Assembly: GCA_900538765.1 (NCBI GenBank)
Contig: UQAB01000026.1
Coordinates: 1 to 27,703, forward strand
Reading direction: 5' to 3'
DNA from: an uncultured Azospirillum sp.
GTDB lineage: Bacteria; Pseudomonadota; Alphaproteobacteria; RF32; CAG-239
DNA: 27,703 nt
Part shown: positions 8,507 to 15,880 of the stretch, piece after piece
Layout of the letters: every line of letters begins with the position of its first letter
Numbering within the stretch: position 1 is the first letter of the stretch
Position numbers and translations under genes: made by a program
The notes under the pieces: model-generated
What the model saw: only the letters and a program-made list of their open reading frames with translations
Database searches by the model: none
What the model was told of the DNA's origin: nothing

Positions 8507-9256
8507 ATGGATACACAGACTTTAACCGACGTTACCGCCAATGCAGCCGCGCAAATGTCCATGTGGGACATGGTCTGGGCTTCGGACATGGTTACCAAAG
8601 TGGTCATGATCGGCCTGATTGCCGCTTCGATTTGGTCGTGGGCGATTATTATTGAAAAAATCGGGACGCTGCGGCAGGTTAAGCGGATGTCCAAGTCTTT
8701 TGAAGAAAAATTCTGGTCCGGCGGGTCTTTGGACCGGCTGTATGATTCTATCGGCAATCATCCGCGCGATCCGATGTCGGCCATGTTTATCTCGGCCATG
8801 AAAGAATGGAAGCGTACCAATATCCTCAAGTCAAAAACAGACCGCGGCCTGCGCGGCGTGTCTTTGCAGCAGCGTATTGAAAAGGCCATGGAGGTGTCGA
8901 TGGACAAGGAGCTGGAAGCTTTGGACACGCGGATGGGCTTTTTGGCGTCAACCGGTTCGGTGGCGCCGCTGGTCGGTTTGTTCGGTACGGTTTGGGGAAT
9001 TATTAACAGCTTTAACGCCATTGCCGTTACGCAGACAAACTCTTTGTCGGCGATTGCGCCGGGTATTGCCGAAGCTCTGTTTACGACGGCTTTCGGTTTG
9101 ATTGCCGCTATTCCGGCGGTGGTGGCCTATAACAAAATTTCTTCGGATATTGACCGTTATGCCGGCGGGTTGGAAAACTTTTTGTCCGAGTTCTCCAGCA
9201 TTTTGTCGCGCGAGATTGATGATACCGCTATCAAAGCCGAAATGGCAGGAGAATAA
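8507..9256 (+). CDS. tolQ: Tol-Pal system proton channel protein TolQ
   Basis: An inner-membrane MotA/TolQ/ExbB proton-channel protein that energises the Tol-Pal system during cell constriction. The start is taken at ATG 8507, which has AAGGTG at suitable distance; the in-frame GTG at 8498 forms part of that ribosome-binding site. The 249 residues contain an N-terminal membrane helix (about 30-50), a cytoplasmic region and the paired helices carrying LFGTVWGIINSF and AIAPGIAEALFTTAFGLIAAIPAVVAYN. tolR begins 2 bp after the stop. Confidence 0.95.
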   Translation: MDTQTLTDVTANAAAQMSMWDMVWASDMVTKVVMIGLIAASIWSWAIIIEKIGTLRQVKRMSKSFEEKFWSGGSLDRLYDSIGNHPRDPMSAMFISAMKEWKRTNILKSKTDRGLRGVSLQQRIEKAMEVSMDKELEALDTRMGFLASTGSVAPLVGLFGTVWGIINSFNAIAVTQTNSLSAIAPGIAEALFTTAFGLIAAIPAVVAYNKISSDIDRYAGGLENFLSEFSSILSREIDDTAIKAEMAGE

Positions 9257-9258
9257 AG

Positions 9259-9714
9259 ATGGTTTTTATTCCGCAGCAACAGAGGCGTCAACGCCGCTCA
9301 CAGCGGACATCGCGCCGTAATGCCGACATCAACATGACGAATCTGATGGATGTGATGATGGTGTTGCTGGTAGTCTTTATGGTGGCGGCGCCGCTGATGA
9401 CTTCCGGCATTGCCGTCAATCTGCCGAAAGTCGGCGGCAAAGCCATGGAAGGCAAGGACACTTCCGTGACGGTCAGCGTTGACAAGGACGGTTATTACTA
9501 TATCGGTGAGAGCGAAATTCCTCAGGATAAGATTTTGGACAAGCTTAAAGCCATTCGCGGCGAAAATGATGAGCTGACGGTGACAATTTCCGGCGATCAG
9601 GCGGCCAATTACGGCCGGGTTATCGGGCTGATGGCTATTCTCAAAGACGCCGGTTATGAAAAGGTCGGGCTGCAAACGCAAAGCAAGCCCCTGTCAAAGA
9701 AAAACAAAAAGTAG
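9259..9714 (+). CDS. tolR: Tol-Pal system protein TolR
   Basis: An ExbD/TolR partner of TolQ. The 151 residues have one N-terminal membrane helix (VMMVLLVVFMVAAPLM) carrying the conserved acidic residue in NLMDVMMV that takes part in proton flow, and then a periplasmic ExbD-like domain. It is translationally coupled to tolQ (AGGAG at the end of tolQ, 2-bp gap) and tolA starts 5 bp downstream. Confidence 0.95.
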   Translation: MVFIPQQQRRQRRSQRTSRRNADINMTNLMDVMMVLLVVFMVAAPLMTSGIAVNLPKVGGKAMEGKDTSVTVSVDKDGYYYIGESEIPQDKILDKLKAIRGENDELTVTISGDQAANYGRVIGLMAILKDAGYEKVGLQTQSKPLSKKNKK

Positions 9715-9719
9715 GCGGA

Positions 9720-10667
9720 ATGAAAAAGTCACTTTATAAATCGCTGGCGTTGCATCTTCTGGTATTTATCATTTTCATGATAGATTTGCCGCTGTTTTGG
9801 CATCGCGACGACCCGTTTCGCCAGGTGCCGATTATTGTCGATTTGAATAAAGTGAAAATTTCCGAGATGACCAATCTGCCGCCCAAAGCCAAGCGCGGCA
9901 AGGAGGCAAAAGCAGCCAGCACGATTAAGCGCAAGATAGAAGACAATTATACGCAGGACAAGCCGAAAGAAAAGCCGGCGGAGGAGAAAAAGCCGGAATC
10001 CAAGCCTGACAAAAAGCAGGAGGTTCAGGCAGTGGACGAGAAACCGGAAGAGCCGAAAGACGATTATCTGGTTGCGCCGCAGCCGAAAAAGCCCAAGGCG
10101 CCGGTGAAGAAAAAACAGGAAAAATTTGTGCCGGTACAAAAGCCTAAACCAAAGCCCAAACAGAAGCCCAAGGCTAAGGCGGAAAAAACGCCCGAGCTGG
10201 CAAATCCGTTAAAGAGCCTGTTGGCATCGGTTGATGCCTTGGAAAAGAATCTGGGTGAAACCAGTCAGGAAGCCGTAATTGAGGAAGATGCCGAAGTCAA
10301 CAACATGGGGGTTGAGGGCGGTACGCAAGGTTCGTACTTCAGCGAATTGTCCATCTCCGAGATAGATGCGATTGCCGGACGCTTGCGTGCCTGTTGGAAT
10401 CTTGACCCCGGGGCTATGGGAGCGCAGAATATGATTGTTGAAATCAGAGCCTATCTGCGGCAGGACGGCAGCGTTGATCAGGTGGATATTCTCGACCAAA
10501 GCCGTTATAACTCCGATACTCATTTCCGTTCTGTGGCGGACAGCGCGCGAAGAGCCGTTTATATCTGTGCGCCTTATAAGATATTTGCAGAGAAATATGC
10601 CGACAACTATGATATGTGGAAGACGATGTTACTCCGCTTCAATCCGCTGGATGCCACAATTAAGTAA
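9720..10667 (+). CDS. tolA: Tol-Pal system protein TolA
   Basis: Periplasm-spanning TolA-like protein that couples the TolQR motor to outer-membrane partners. The 315 residues show the three TolA domains: one N-terminal membrane helix (about 7-25), a long lysine/proline/glutamate-rich linker (about 55-160) and a C-terminal TolA/TonB-like domain (about 205-315) with WNLDPGA and VDILDQSRYNSD. It is directly after tolR. tolB and pal, which normally follow, are absent. A structured hairpin element starts 29 bp past the stop and accessory DNA begins. Confidence 0.9.
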   Translation: MKKSLYKSLALHLLVFIIFMIDLPLFWHRDDPFRQVPIIVDLNKVKISEMTNLPPKAKRGKEAKAASTIKRKIEDNYTQDKPKEKPAEEKKPESKPDKKQEVQAVDEKPEEPKDDYLVAPQPKKPKAPVKKKQEKFVPVQKPKPKPKQKPKAKAEKTPELANPLKSLLASVDALEKNLGETSQEAVIEEDAEVNNMGVEGGTQGSYFSELSISEIDAIAGRLRACWNLDPGAMGAQNMIVEIRAYLRQDGSVDQVDILDQSRYNSDTHFRSVADSARRAVYICAPYKIFAEKYADNYDMWKTMLLRFNPLDATIK

Positions 10668-10695
10668 AATCCCGCTTTATGGGTTATTAATACAG

Positions 10696-10848
10696 AAGAA
10701 AAATCTTTTAGCTAAGTCATGTACTATTGTGTACACTCCTGTCGCTAAAAGATTTTTTTCTTATTACTAACCTCATATATCGGAATTTTACAGTGCCATG
10801 AGGAGAGATTGTTCTAAGCACTCTCCGAATTTTTACAGCGGCTAGGAG
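10696..10848 (+). repeat. Structured intergenic element, copy B (also a terminator)
   Basis: A 17-nt arm (10696-10712) pairs with 10744-10762, followed by a T-rich tract. The stem CTTTTAGC/GCTAAAAG replaces the GGGCGGCG/CGCCGCCC stem of copy A at 4676. The inner stem is GTAC 10721-10724 with GTAC 10731-10734, again followed by ACTCC. The 3' box at 10820-10848 differs from copy A by only two single-base gaps. It lies 29 bp after tolA and probably terminates the tol operon. Confidence 0.65.
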
Positions 10849-10879
10849 GGAAGTTGGTGTTGGTTGAAAAAATTCTTAT

Positions 10880-10980
10880 TGTCATGTTCGGGCTGTCTTG
10901 CTTCGTAAGTTTCGCCTGTCGTTGAAAAAACTTCTGGTGGAAGTTTTTTCTGCCTCCAGCCCTCCCTACCTTAGGGAGGG
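10880..10980 (+). repeat. Composite palindromic repeat, copy 1
   Basis: A 39-bp segment (10880-10918, TGTCATGTTCGGGCTGTCT...) recurs at 15105-15143 with two mismatches. It is followed here by a perfect hairpin (GAAAAAACTTC, loop, GAAGTTTTTTC; 10924-10950) and a palindrome (CCTCCCTACC/TTAGGGAGGG, 10961-10980) of a family scattered through this region. Confidence 0.75.
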
Positions 10981-11032
10981 AATAATTGGATTCTTTATTT
11001 TTAAATTATTTCTAAACCGGCACTATCTAGTT

Positions 11033-11070
11033 CCTCCCCTAAGGTAGGGGAGGTTAGGTGGGGTGTGAAT
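11033..11070 (-). repeat. CCTTAGGG-type palindromic repeat, inverted copy
   Basis: CCTCCCCTAAGGTAGGGGAGG at 11033-11053 continues into a flank whose reverse complement (TCACACCCCACCTAACC) closely matches the flank of the copy inside the gene at 11814. Orientation is opposite to the copies at 10961 and 12118. The rest of the 10668-11222 spacer holds the two repeats listed above and a loose palindrome around 11092-11118, and no gene. Confidence 0.75.
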
Positions 11071-11222
11071 CAAAATAAGAATCCTGATTGTTATGTTTGG
11101 ATTTAATCCGGACATGACATTCTTTTGCTTGGTTGGGGGCGTTTTTGTTGAGCGTTTTAGACCCTGGAGTCGATAGTTGGCGATTGGCGGCAGCTTTGAA
11201 GGAAAGATTAAGAAAAGCGTTT

Positions 11223-11594
11223 TTATTCTTTGTTTTGCAAGTTGGCGGCTTTGGAGAGAAGGTCAATGGCGCCGCAGACCAAGTCTATAAAATCCTGATT
11301 ATGAGGCTGGAGTTTGCGTGAAACTTCTTCTATTTTTTTACGCACATGCTTGTCTTTTGACTGTGTTTGGGAGAATTCAAAAAGTTCCGGCAGGTCGACC
11401 TCTAACTTTAAAGCGATTTTTCTTAAAGTATCAATTTTAGGTGAAATTTTTCCAAGTTCTATACCTGAGATAGTATTCATTGACATATCCATGTCATAAG
11501 CGAGTTCAAGTTGGCTCACACCTTTGATTCTGCGGAGCTCGCGGATGCGGCTTCCCAGTCTTATCGCAAATTCATCTTCAGTCATAGGATTCAT
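11223..11594 (-). CDS. XRE-family transcriptional regulator
   Basis: A 123-residue protein with an N-terminal helix-turn-helix of the Cro/C1 type at about 10-65 (LGSRIRELRRIKGVSQLELA, then MNTISGIELGKISPKIDTLRKIA). A helical C-terminal part of unknown role follows. It is divergent from the Cys-rich exported gene at 11814, and the intergenic region holds a good promoter and an 18-bp palindrome, so control of that gene or of itself is plausible. ATG codons at 11594 and 11585 are both possible starts. Confidence 0.85.
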   Translation of the reverse strand: MNPMTEDEFAIRLGSRIRELRRIKGVSQLELAYDMDMSMNTISGIELGKISPKIDTLRKIALKLEVDLPELFEFSQTQSKDKHVRKKIEEVSRKLQPHNQDFIDLVCGAIDLLSKAANLQNKE

Positions 11595-11646
11595 ATTCCT
11601 ATTTTATTGTGAAATAATACATACTAAAGAATAGTAATTTTTGTGG

Positions 11647-11675
11647 TTGACAAAACAAAATTACTACTTTATTAT
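11647..11675 (+). promoter_or_regulatory. Sigma-70-type promoter for the gene at 11814
   Basis: TTGACA at 11647-11652, a 17-bp spacer and TATTAT at 11670-11675. Transcription would begin near 11682, just ahead of a nested inverted repeat. Confidence 0.7.
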
Positions 11676-11683
11676 TAATTTAA

Positions 11684-11792
11684 TAGCCGAAAGTATAGTT
11701 TATTCATAATTAATTATGAATTCGGCTATAAGAAAAGGGGTCGGTACTCTACACACACATCACACATAATATCACCTTAAGATCCCTTTTCT
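11684..11792 (+). promoter_or_regulatory. Folded 5' leader, possible operator
   Basis: TAGCCGAA (11684-11691) pairs with TTCGGCTA (11721-11728) around an 18-bp perfect palindrome TTCATAATTAATTATGAA (11703-11720). A second hairpin, AGAAAAGGG (11731-11739) with CCCTTTTCT (11784-11792), is followed by ATTTTTAT. It could stabilise or attenuate the mRNA, or the palindrome could bind the divergent XRE regulator. Confidence 0.5.
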
Positions 11793-11813
11793 ATTTTTAT
11801 GTGAAAGGCAGGT

Positions 11814-12959
11814 ATGAATATGAAGAATTTATGTTTAAACTTTGTTCCAACCGTTCTTCTGGCATCATTTCCTTTCAGTTGTCTGGCTGCAAGTGGTGCA
11901 GTTCATACTGTTCCAAATCATACTATAGCAGATTTTCATCTTTTTCAGAATACAGATATCCGTATTAGTCATAATGGAGAGGTTTTAGCCTCAGCCGATA
12001 GAACCATCGGTTTAGGTTTAGACCCTTTGGCCGTGTCTTTGCGGGAACAGACATTGGGAAATGCCGTGAATTCTTTGGTTGGGGATGTGGCTCTTACGGA
12101 ACTCACACCCCTCCTGGCCTCCCCTACCTTAGGGGAGGGTAAAATTGGAGTTTTTCCTGCTCAAGGAGAGGGTAATAAGCTGAATGTTTTTAAAACAGCG
12201 GCGGTGTGTTTTATTACGGATACGGAGAATTGCGGCGGCTATAAATTTGACGGCGGAACGACTCCGGGAGAGGAGTGTCTGCGGGCTGGGTATGTTGACG
12301 GCGTTTGCCCGGAAGGGTCGCATGCTGAAAGTACTTGTCCGGGGGACAGCAGTTATCATACGCCGTGTGTGTGTAACTCTGACATGACCGCAACCTGTAC
12401 CTATCCGTATCAGGGAGTTGGCGCGCAATGTAACGGCAAATATAAGGAATGCTGCAATACCTGTCCGGATTATCCGGAAACCAGCATTGGTGCGAATTAT
12501 GTGAGCGCCGGGGAATGCGAATCGTGTGACGGAAAAAAGTATAAGGTAAAATGTAATCCGAACACGTTTGTTGATTCTGTTGCCTGTGGTTCTTTAGGCG
12601 GAACCGGGGGAACGTGTACGGATGAAAACGGTACGCATTATAAGCAGTGTAAGTGTCCGCTTAATTATGAATGGAGCGCTTCACAGCGGAAATGCGTTTG
12701 TGCGTCGAGCTTTAAGTACAGTTGTACGGGAACGGGCTATCTTAAGGGAAAGGGAGATGTTTGCGACAACAAGTACAGTGAGTGCGAATGTGCCACGACG
12801 TATAAATGGGATGCCGCAAAGGGGGCGTGTGTCTGCTCGGGAACCGATTTTTGCGCCATTCCGCAGGATTGTAAGGCATTAGGTTACAGCAACAGCATAT
12901 CTTGCAGCGGTGATATTTTGCGCTGTCCGTTTGATACGGGGTATGTGTTCTGCTTATAA
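11814..12959 (+). CDS. Cys-rich exported modular protein without lectin tail
   Basis: A 381-residue exported protein with a signal peptide (MKNLCLNFVPTVLL...CLAA) and, from about residue 130, dense cysteine modules of the form YxYTCTG...C...CxCxxxYxW, also seen in the gene at 13235. The last module (DCKALGYS...RCPFDTGYVFCL) corresponds to the N-terminal module of the two lectin-fold proteins, but here the protein ends and no lectin or variable region follows. Disulphide-bonded surface exposure is likely. A palindromic repeat is read through in frame near residues 97-113. It may start at 11814 or at the ATG at 11820. No catalytic motif is seen and the function is unknown. Confidence 0.75.
   Translation: MNMKNLCLNFVPTVLLASFPFSCLAASGAVHTVPNHTIADFHLFQNTDIRISHNGEVLASADRTIGLGLDPLAVSLREQTLGNAVNSLVGDVALTELTPLLASPTLGEGKIGVFPAQGEGNKLNVFKTAAVCFITDTENCGGYKFDGGTTPGEECLRAGYVDGVCPEGSHAESTCPGDSSYHTPCVCNSDMTATCTYPYQGVGAQCNGKYKECCNTCPDYPETSIGANYVSAGECESCDGKKYKVKCNPNTFVDSVACGSLGGTGGTCTDENGTHYKQCKCPLNYEWSASQRKCVCASSFKYSCTGTGYLKGKGDVCDNKYSECECATTYKWDAAKGACVCSGTDFCAIPQDCKALGYSNSISCSGDILRCPFDTGYVFCL
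12103..12139 (+). repeat. Palindromic repeat in frame within a coding sequence
   Basis: The CCTCCCCTACC/TTAGGGGAGGG palindrome (12118-12139) and its CACACCCCTCC flank match the intergenic copy at 11033-11070 (inverted). It is translated here as LLASPTLGEG without breaking the frame. Confidence 0.75.
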
Positions 12960-13055
12960 GGCGGGGAGCCCCCGCGGGCGCAAGTTCGCCGTTGGTTGTT
13001 CCTAGCGTAATGAGGTGCGATGCTTAGATTGTGCCGGATGCCTGCACAGTTTAAT

Positions 13056-13111
13056 CCCCTACCTTAGGGGGAGGGATAAGAGCAAGGGAGAGTGCCCTGC
13101 CTTAGGGGAGG
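13056..13111 (+). repeat. Two CCTTAGGG-type palindromic repeats
   Basis: CCCCTACCTTAGGGGG at 13056-13071 and CCCTGCCTTAGGGGAGG at 13095-13111 lie in the 275-bp spacer between the two Cys-rich genes. No other feature is seen in that spacer. Confidence 0.65.
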
Positions 13112-13234
13112 AAGCGGAAGGATAAAACAAGAATTATTATGTTTAACGCTTTATACGTTTTTCGGGGTTAGGGGCTTTTGAAAAACGCGGGGCAAGGGGA
13201 ATAAGAATTATTAAGACAGCAAAGGACTTGGACC

Positions 13235-14317
13235 ATGAGAACTATGTTAAGAGAAAAAGAACACGTCAGTTTGGCGGTATTGGGAGCGATAGCCCTGAGT
13301 GCCGTTCCGGGCGTTGTTTCGGCGCAGTGTGTGGCAACAACGGATTGCGCGAGTTTAGGCTATAAATCGAGCAAGGATGACGGCGGGTGTCTGAAATGCC
13401 CGTTTGGTAATGGTTATTACTGCCCGGAGCGTTGCGAGGCATCATATCAATATACCTGTACCGGGGCAAATGAAGTAAAGCCGAGCAGCGCGGCGTGCAG
13501 CAACCGCTATCAAAAATGTGACTGTAACAGCGGTTATGAATGGAACAGCGGTGCTTGTAAACAATGTGCCAGCAAATACAAATACACTTGTACGGGTGCG
13601 AATGAGAGTAAGGGCGCGGACAGCTGCGGCGGCAAATATTCGGCTTGTCAGTGTGCGACAAATTATGAATGGAATTCAACCAGCGGCAAGTGCGAATCTG
13701 TTGCTGTATTGGGTGTTTGTACCGGTAAGGCGCAGAGTTGTTCTGTCGGACAGATTCTTAATAACGACGGCAGCTGTTCGAATAGCGTTGTCAGCGGCAA
13801 GACGCCGATAGGTGTTGTTGTCTATATCAGCGGCGGCAGTGATAAATGCGGTTACGCGATGACGGCAAGTCCGATAGCGTCAAGTATCAGATGGTCAACA
13901 GAATATGTTAATACCGGTGCATTCCAGTCGTCCAGCTGGAGTTCTGCAATTAAAGACTTTGATGTCAGCGGTAATATGACCAAAATTATTCAATCAGGTA
14001 ATGCCAGTACTTATCCTGCAGCCTATGCTGCAATGAATTATGCGCCAAGTGCTGCGCCGACTTCTAAGGGTAAATGGATGTTGCCGACGGCGGGTATCCT
14101 GAACAGTTTGTATACCAACTTAAATGCCATTAACAATGCAATCTCGAAAGTTGGCGGTAGACAACTTACAGGCGATAACGAACATATTTGGTCGTCGTCC
14201 GAGACCTCCTACAGCTACGCGTGGATCTTCTGTACGGGTAATGGCGCTAGTCAAGGCGGCGTGGGCAGCTACTCTAAGAGCAACAGCTGCGTCGTTCGCC
14301 CGGTGCTAGCTTTTTAA
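13235..14317 (+). CDS. DGR target: Cys-rich exported protein with variable C-type-lectin-like domain
   Basis: A 360-residue exported protein. A signal peptide (to about residue 31, ending VSAQC) is followed by Cys-rich modules (about 32-160) and a C-terminal domain (about 185-360) that resembles the DUF1566/C-type-lectin fold used by many DGR targets: TPIGVVVYISGG, STYPAAYAAMNYAP, GKWMLPTAGIL, HIWSSSE and the terminal VVRPVLAF. The last 129 bp are a variable region derived from template unit 4. The 11 residues that differ (324, 326-328, 344-347, 349, 351, 352) would sit in the ligand-binding face of such a fold. The start at 13235 has AAAGGA at 8 bp. A binding role at the cell surface is inferred and the ligand is unknown. 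A paralogue lies at 23588. Confidence 0.85.
   Translation: MRTMLREKEHVSLAVLGAIALSAVPGVVSAQCVATTDCASLGYKSSKDDGGCLKCPFGNGYYCPERCEASYQYTCTGANEVKPSSAACSNRYQKCDCNSGYEWNSGACKQCASKYKYTCTGANESKGADSCGGKYSACQCATNYEWNSTSGKCESVAVLGVCTGKAQSCSVGQILNNDGSCSNSVVSGKTPIGVVVYISGGSDKCGYAMTASPIASSIRWSTEYVNTGAFQSSSWSSAIKDFDVSGNMTKIIQSGNASTYPAAYAAMNYAPSAAPTSKGKWMLPTAGILNSLYTNLNAINNAISKVGGRQLTGDNEHIWSSSETSYSYAWIFCTGNGASQGGVGSYSKSNSCVVRPVLAF
14187..14315 (+). other. DGR variable region VR1
   Basis: Aligned without gaps to template 4 (17566-17694), the 129 bp differ at 13 positions, all of which are adenine in the template (hand count). No non-adenine position differs. The variable codons form two blocks (14204-14218 and 14262-14290) around an identical core (GCGTGGATCTTCTGTACGGG and onward). 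The 3' end CGCCCGGTGCTAGC followed by T5 is the probable initiation-of-mutagenic-homing sequence. Confidence 0.93.
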
Positions 14318-14330
14318 TTTTTAACCCTTT

Positions 14331-14378
14331 ACCCCTTTTTTCAGCTCCGCGCAGCGGAGCTGAAAATTTTTTTGGGGT
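14331..14378 (+). terminator. Strong hairpin just downstream of VR1
   Basis: CAGCTCCGC (14342-14350) pairs with GCGGAGCTG (14354-14362). The stem is extended by T/A tracts and ACCCC/GGGGT, and the descending arm contains a T7 run. It can serve as a terminator. Its place about 26 bp after the variable region also matches the downstream hairpin known to help DGR retrohoming. Confidence 0.75.
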
Positions 14379-14519
14379 ATTTAGGGGATAGTAATAAATG
14401 CGTTCTACGGGCTTAAAAACCGCCTTATAATCGATGTTGTTTTGAAGGATAATCCGTAAGGTTAATGTGTGTTATCTTCCACTCGCTTTGTGCGTGTGTT
14501 AGAGGGCATTCCAAGGAAT

Positions 14520-14616
14520 GTCATTGTCGGACTTGATCCGACAATCTAGGTGGCTATGGAATCCTTGGCTTAACCTGGATCCCCGGATGTCGCTGCGCTC
14601 CTCCGAGGATGACGTT
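14520..14616 (+). repeat. 97-bp direct repeat, left copy
   Basis: Begins with the palindrome ATTGTCGGA/TCCGACAAT and ends with CCGAGGATGACGTT. A nearly identical 97-bp copy lies at 14998-15094, and the two bracket the GIY-YIG gene. The 378-bp spacer 14318-14695 otherwise holds only the VR1 hairpin. Confidence 0.85.
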
Positions 14617-14695
14617 CTTGGGGTGGTTGAGGATGACTTTTTTTGCTTGAGTGATTTTTTCTTGAATACAAGGTGATATTATATATAATTAATGT

Positions 14696-14983
14696 ATGAA
14701 AAATATGTATGTGTACATTGTCACCAATCAACGAAACGGAACATTATATATTGGTGTTACTAATAATTTAGTTCGTCGTATTTATGAGCATAGAAACAAA
14801 ATTTTTGAAGGTTTTACCTCAAAACATAATTTAAATAAGCTCGTTTATTACGAATGTTTTGATAGCGAAAGAAGCGCTATTCAACGAGAGAAAACACTCA
14901 AAAAGTATAATCGGAACTGGAAAAAAGACCTTATTGAAAGTATGAATCCTGAATGGGCGGATTTGTATGACACATTGTTTTAA
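14696..14983 (+). CDS. GIY-YIG nuclease-domain protein
   Basis: A 95-residue single-domain GIY-YIG protein. The motif is visible as YVYIVTNQRNGTLYIGVT (residues 5-22), followed by LVRRIYEHRN with the conserved Arg and the downstream Glu-containing helix (SAIQREKTLKKYNRNWK). The small stand-alone form is common in Alphaproteobacteria and its cellular role is generally unknown. It lies between two 97-bp direct repeats, suggesting past co-mobilisation. It is AT-rich relative to its flanks. Confidence 0.9.
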   Translation: MKNMYVYIVTNQRNGTLYIGVTNNLVRRIYEHRNKIFEGFTSKHNLNKLVYYECFDSERSAIQREKTLKKYNRNWKKDLIESMNPEWADLYDTLF

Positions 14984-14997
14984 TAATGTATCAGGCT

Positions 14998-15094
14998 GTC
15001 ATTGTCGGACTTGATCCGACAATCTAGGTGGTTATGGAATCGATGTCTTGACCTGGATCCCCGGATGTCGCTGCGCTCCTCCGAGGATGACGTT
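14998..15094 (+). repeat. 97-bp direct repeat, right copy
   Basis: The second copy of the repeat at 14520-14616, starting 15 bp after the GIY-YIG stop. Mismatches cluster in the central part of the unit. Confidence 0.85.
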
Positions 15095-15104
15095 TTTTGT
15101 TGCT

Positions 15105-15290
15105 TGTCATGTTCGGGCTGTCTCGCTTCGTAAGTTTTGCCTGACGGCTTAACAACTTCGCTTCGGTCACTCGGTTTGTAACGCAGGTATCGCATCGTTA
15201 CCACTTGCTCTCCTGCTAACAAACTTTCGCCTGTCGTCAGAAAACAATCCAGTGAATTGTTTTGGCTTCGCAGCCCTGTGCCTTAGGGGG
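15105..15290 (+). repeat. Composite palindromic repeat, copy 2
   Basis: Starts with the 39-bp segment shared with 10880-10918. An extra inserted stretch follows, then a hairpin (AAAACAAT/ATTGTTTT, 15241-15263) in the place of the copy-1 hairpin, then a CCTTAGGGGG palindrome half (15274-15290). It fills most of the 353-bp spacer 14984-15336, which holds no gene. Confidence 0.65.
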
Positions 15291-15336
15291 AGGATAAAAG
15301 GATGTATTTTTTTTGATTCGTGCCCCACTTTAAATT

Positions 15337-15606
15337 TTATTTGAAAAGGTCGTCGTGTGTGCCTGTCGCGATTAAAATTAATTTTGTTTCTGTTGTTTGG
15401 TAAATCAAAAGCCAGTTTGCTTCAATATGACACTCGCGGTATCCTTGCCAGTTTCCGTATAAAGCATGGTCTTTGTATTTTCCGGGTAATTCTGTTGTCG
15501 TTGCTAACAATTCAATAACTGTATTCAGTTTTTCATAATCGTAGTGTTTTTTGCGAAGAGCTTTCCAATTTTTTGCGAAGTTTGTTGTTAACTCAATTTG
15601 CTTCAT
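15337..15606 (-). CDS. RelE/YafQ-type mRNA interferase toxin
   Basis: An 89-residue toxin-like protein of the RelE/ParE superfamily, closest in look to YafQ: KQIELTTNFAKNWKALRKK at the N-terminus, the central LYGNWQGYRECHIEANWLLIY and the C-terminal LIATGTHDDLF. The start is taken at ATG 15606, which has GAGAGGAAC upstream and overlaps the antitoxin 3' end by 14 bp, as in many such pairs; an upstream in-frame start at 15642 is less likely. YafQ-like toxins cleave ribosome-bound mRNA. Confidence 0.85.
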   Translation of the reverse strand: MKQIELTTNFAKNWKALRKKHYDYEKLNTVIELLATTTELPGKYKDHALYGNWQGYRECHIEANWLLIYQTTETKLILIATGTHDDLFK

Positions 15607-15880
15607 CACTATTGTTCCTCTCCAGGTATTCCTGTAAGTCATTAAGATTTTCGAATGGTCCGATTAGGTTTTTTTGTTCTTTTGCGTCCATCATTGCCTG
15701 TATGATTTCATCCTTAAATTCTCGTCTGGTTGTCGGCTGAAAGGGCAGTCCTTTTTCATTGATGACCTGACAAATAAAAATTCTGATGCCGTCGCTTAGG
15801 CTCATTCCCATTTGACGAAAAATATTCTCAGCGGCGGCACGGCTTTTTTCATCTATTCTTGTTTGGATGACAGTACTCAT
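15593..15880 (-). CDS. RelB/DinJ-type antitoxin
   Basis: A 95-residue antitoxin: ribbon-helix-helix N-terminus (MSTVIQTRIDEKSRAAAENIFRQ, then MSLSDGIRIFI) followed by a flexible toxin-binding tail. It precedes and overlaps the toxin gene. The ATG at 15880 has TAGGAG at about 8 bp; the longer reading from 15916 adds residues absent from the family. Autorepression of the pair is expected. Confidence 0.87.
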   Translation of the reverse strand: MSTVIQTRIDEKSRAAAENIFRQMGMSLSDGIRIFICQVINEKGLPFQPTTRREFKDEIIQAMMDAKEQKNLIGPFENLNDLQEYLERNNSDEAN

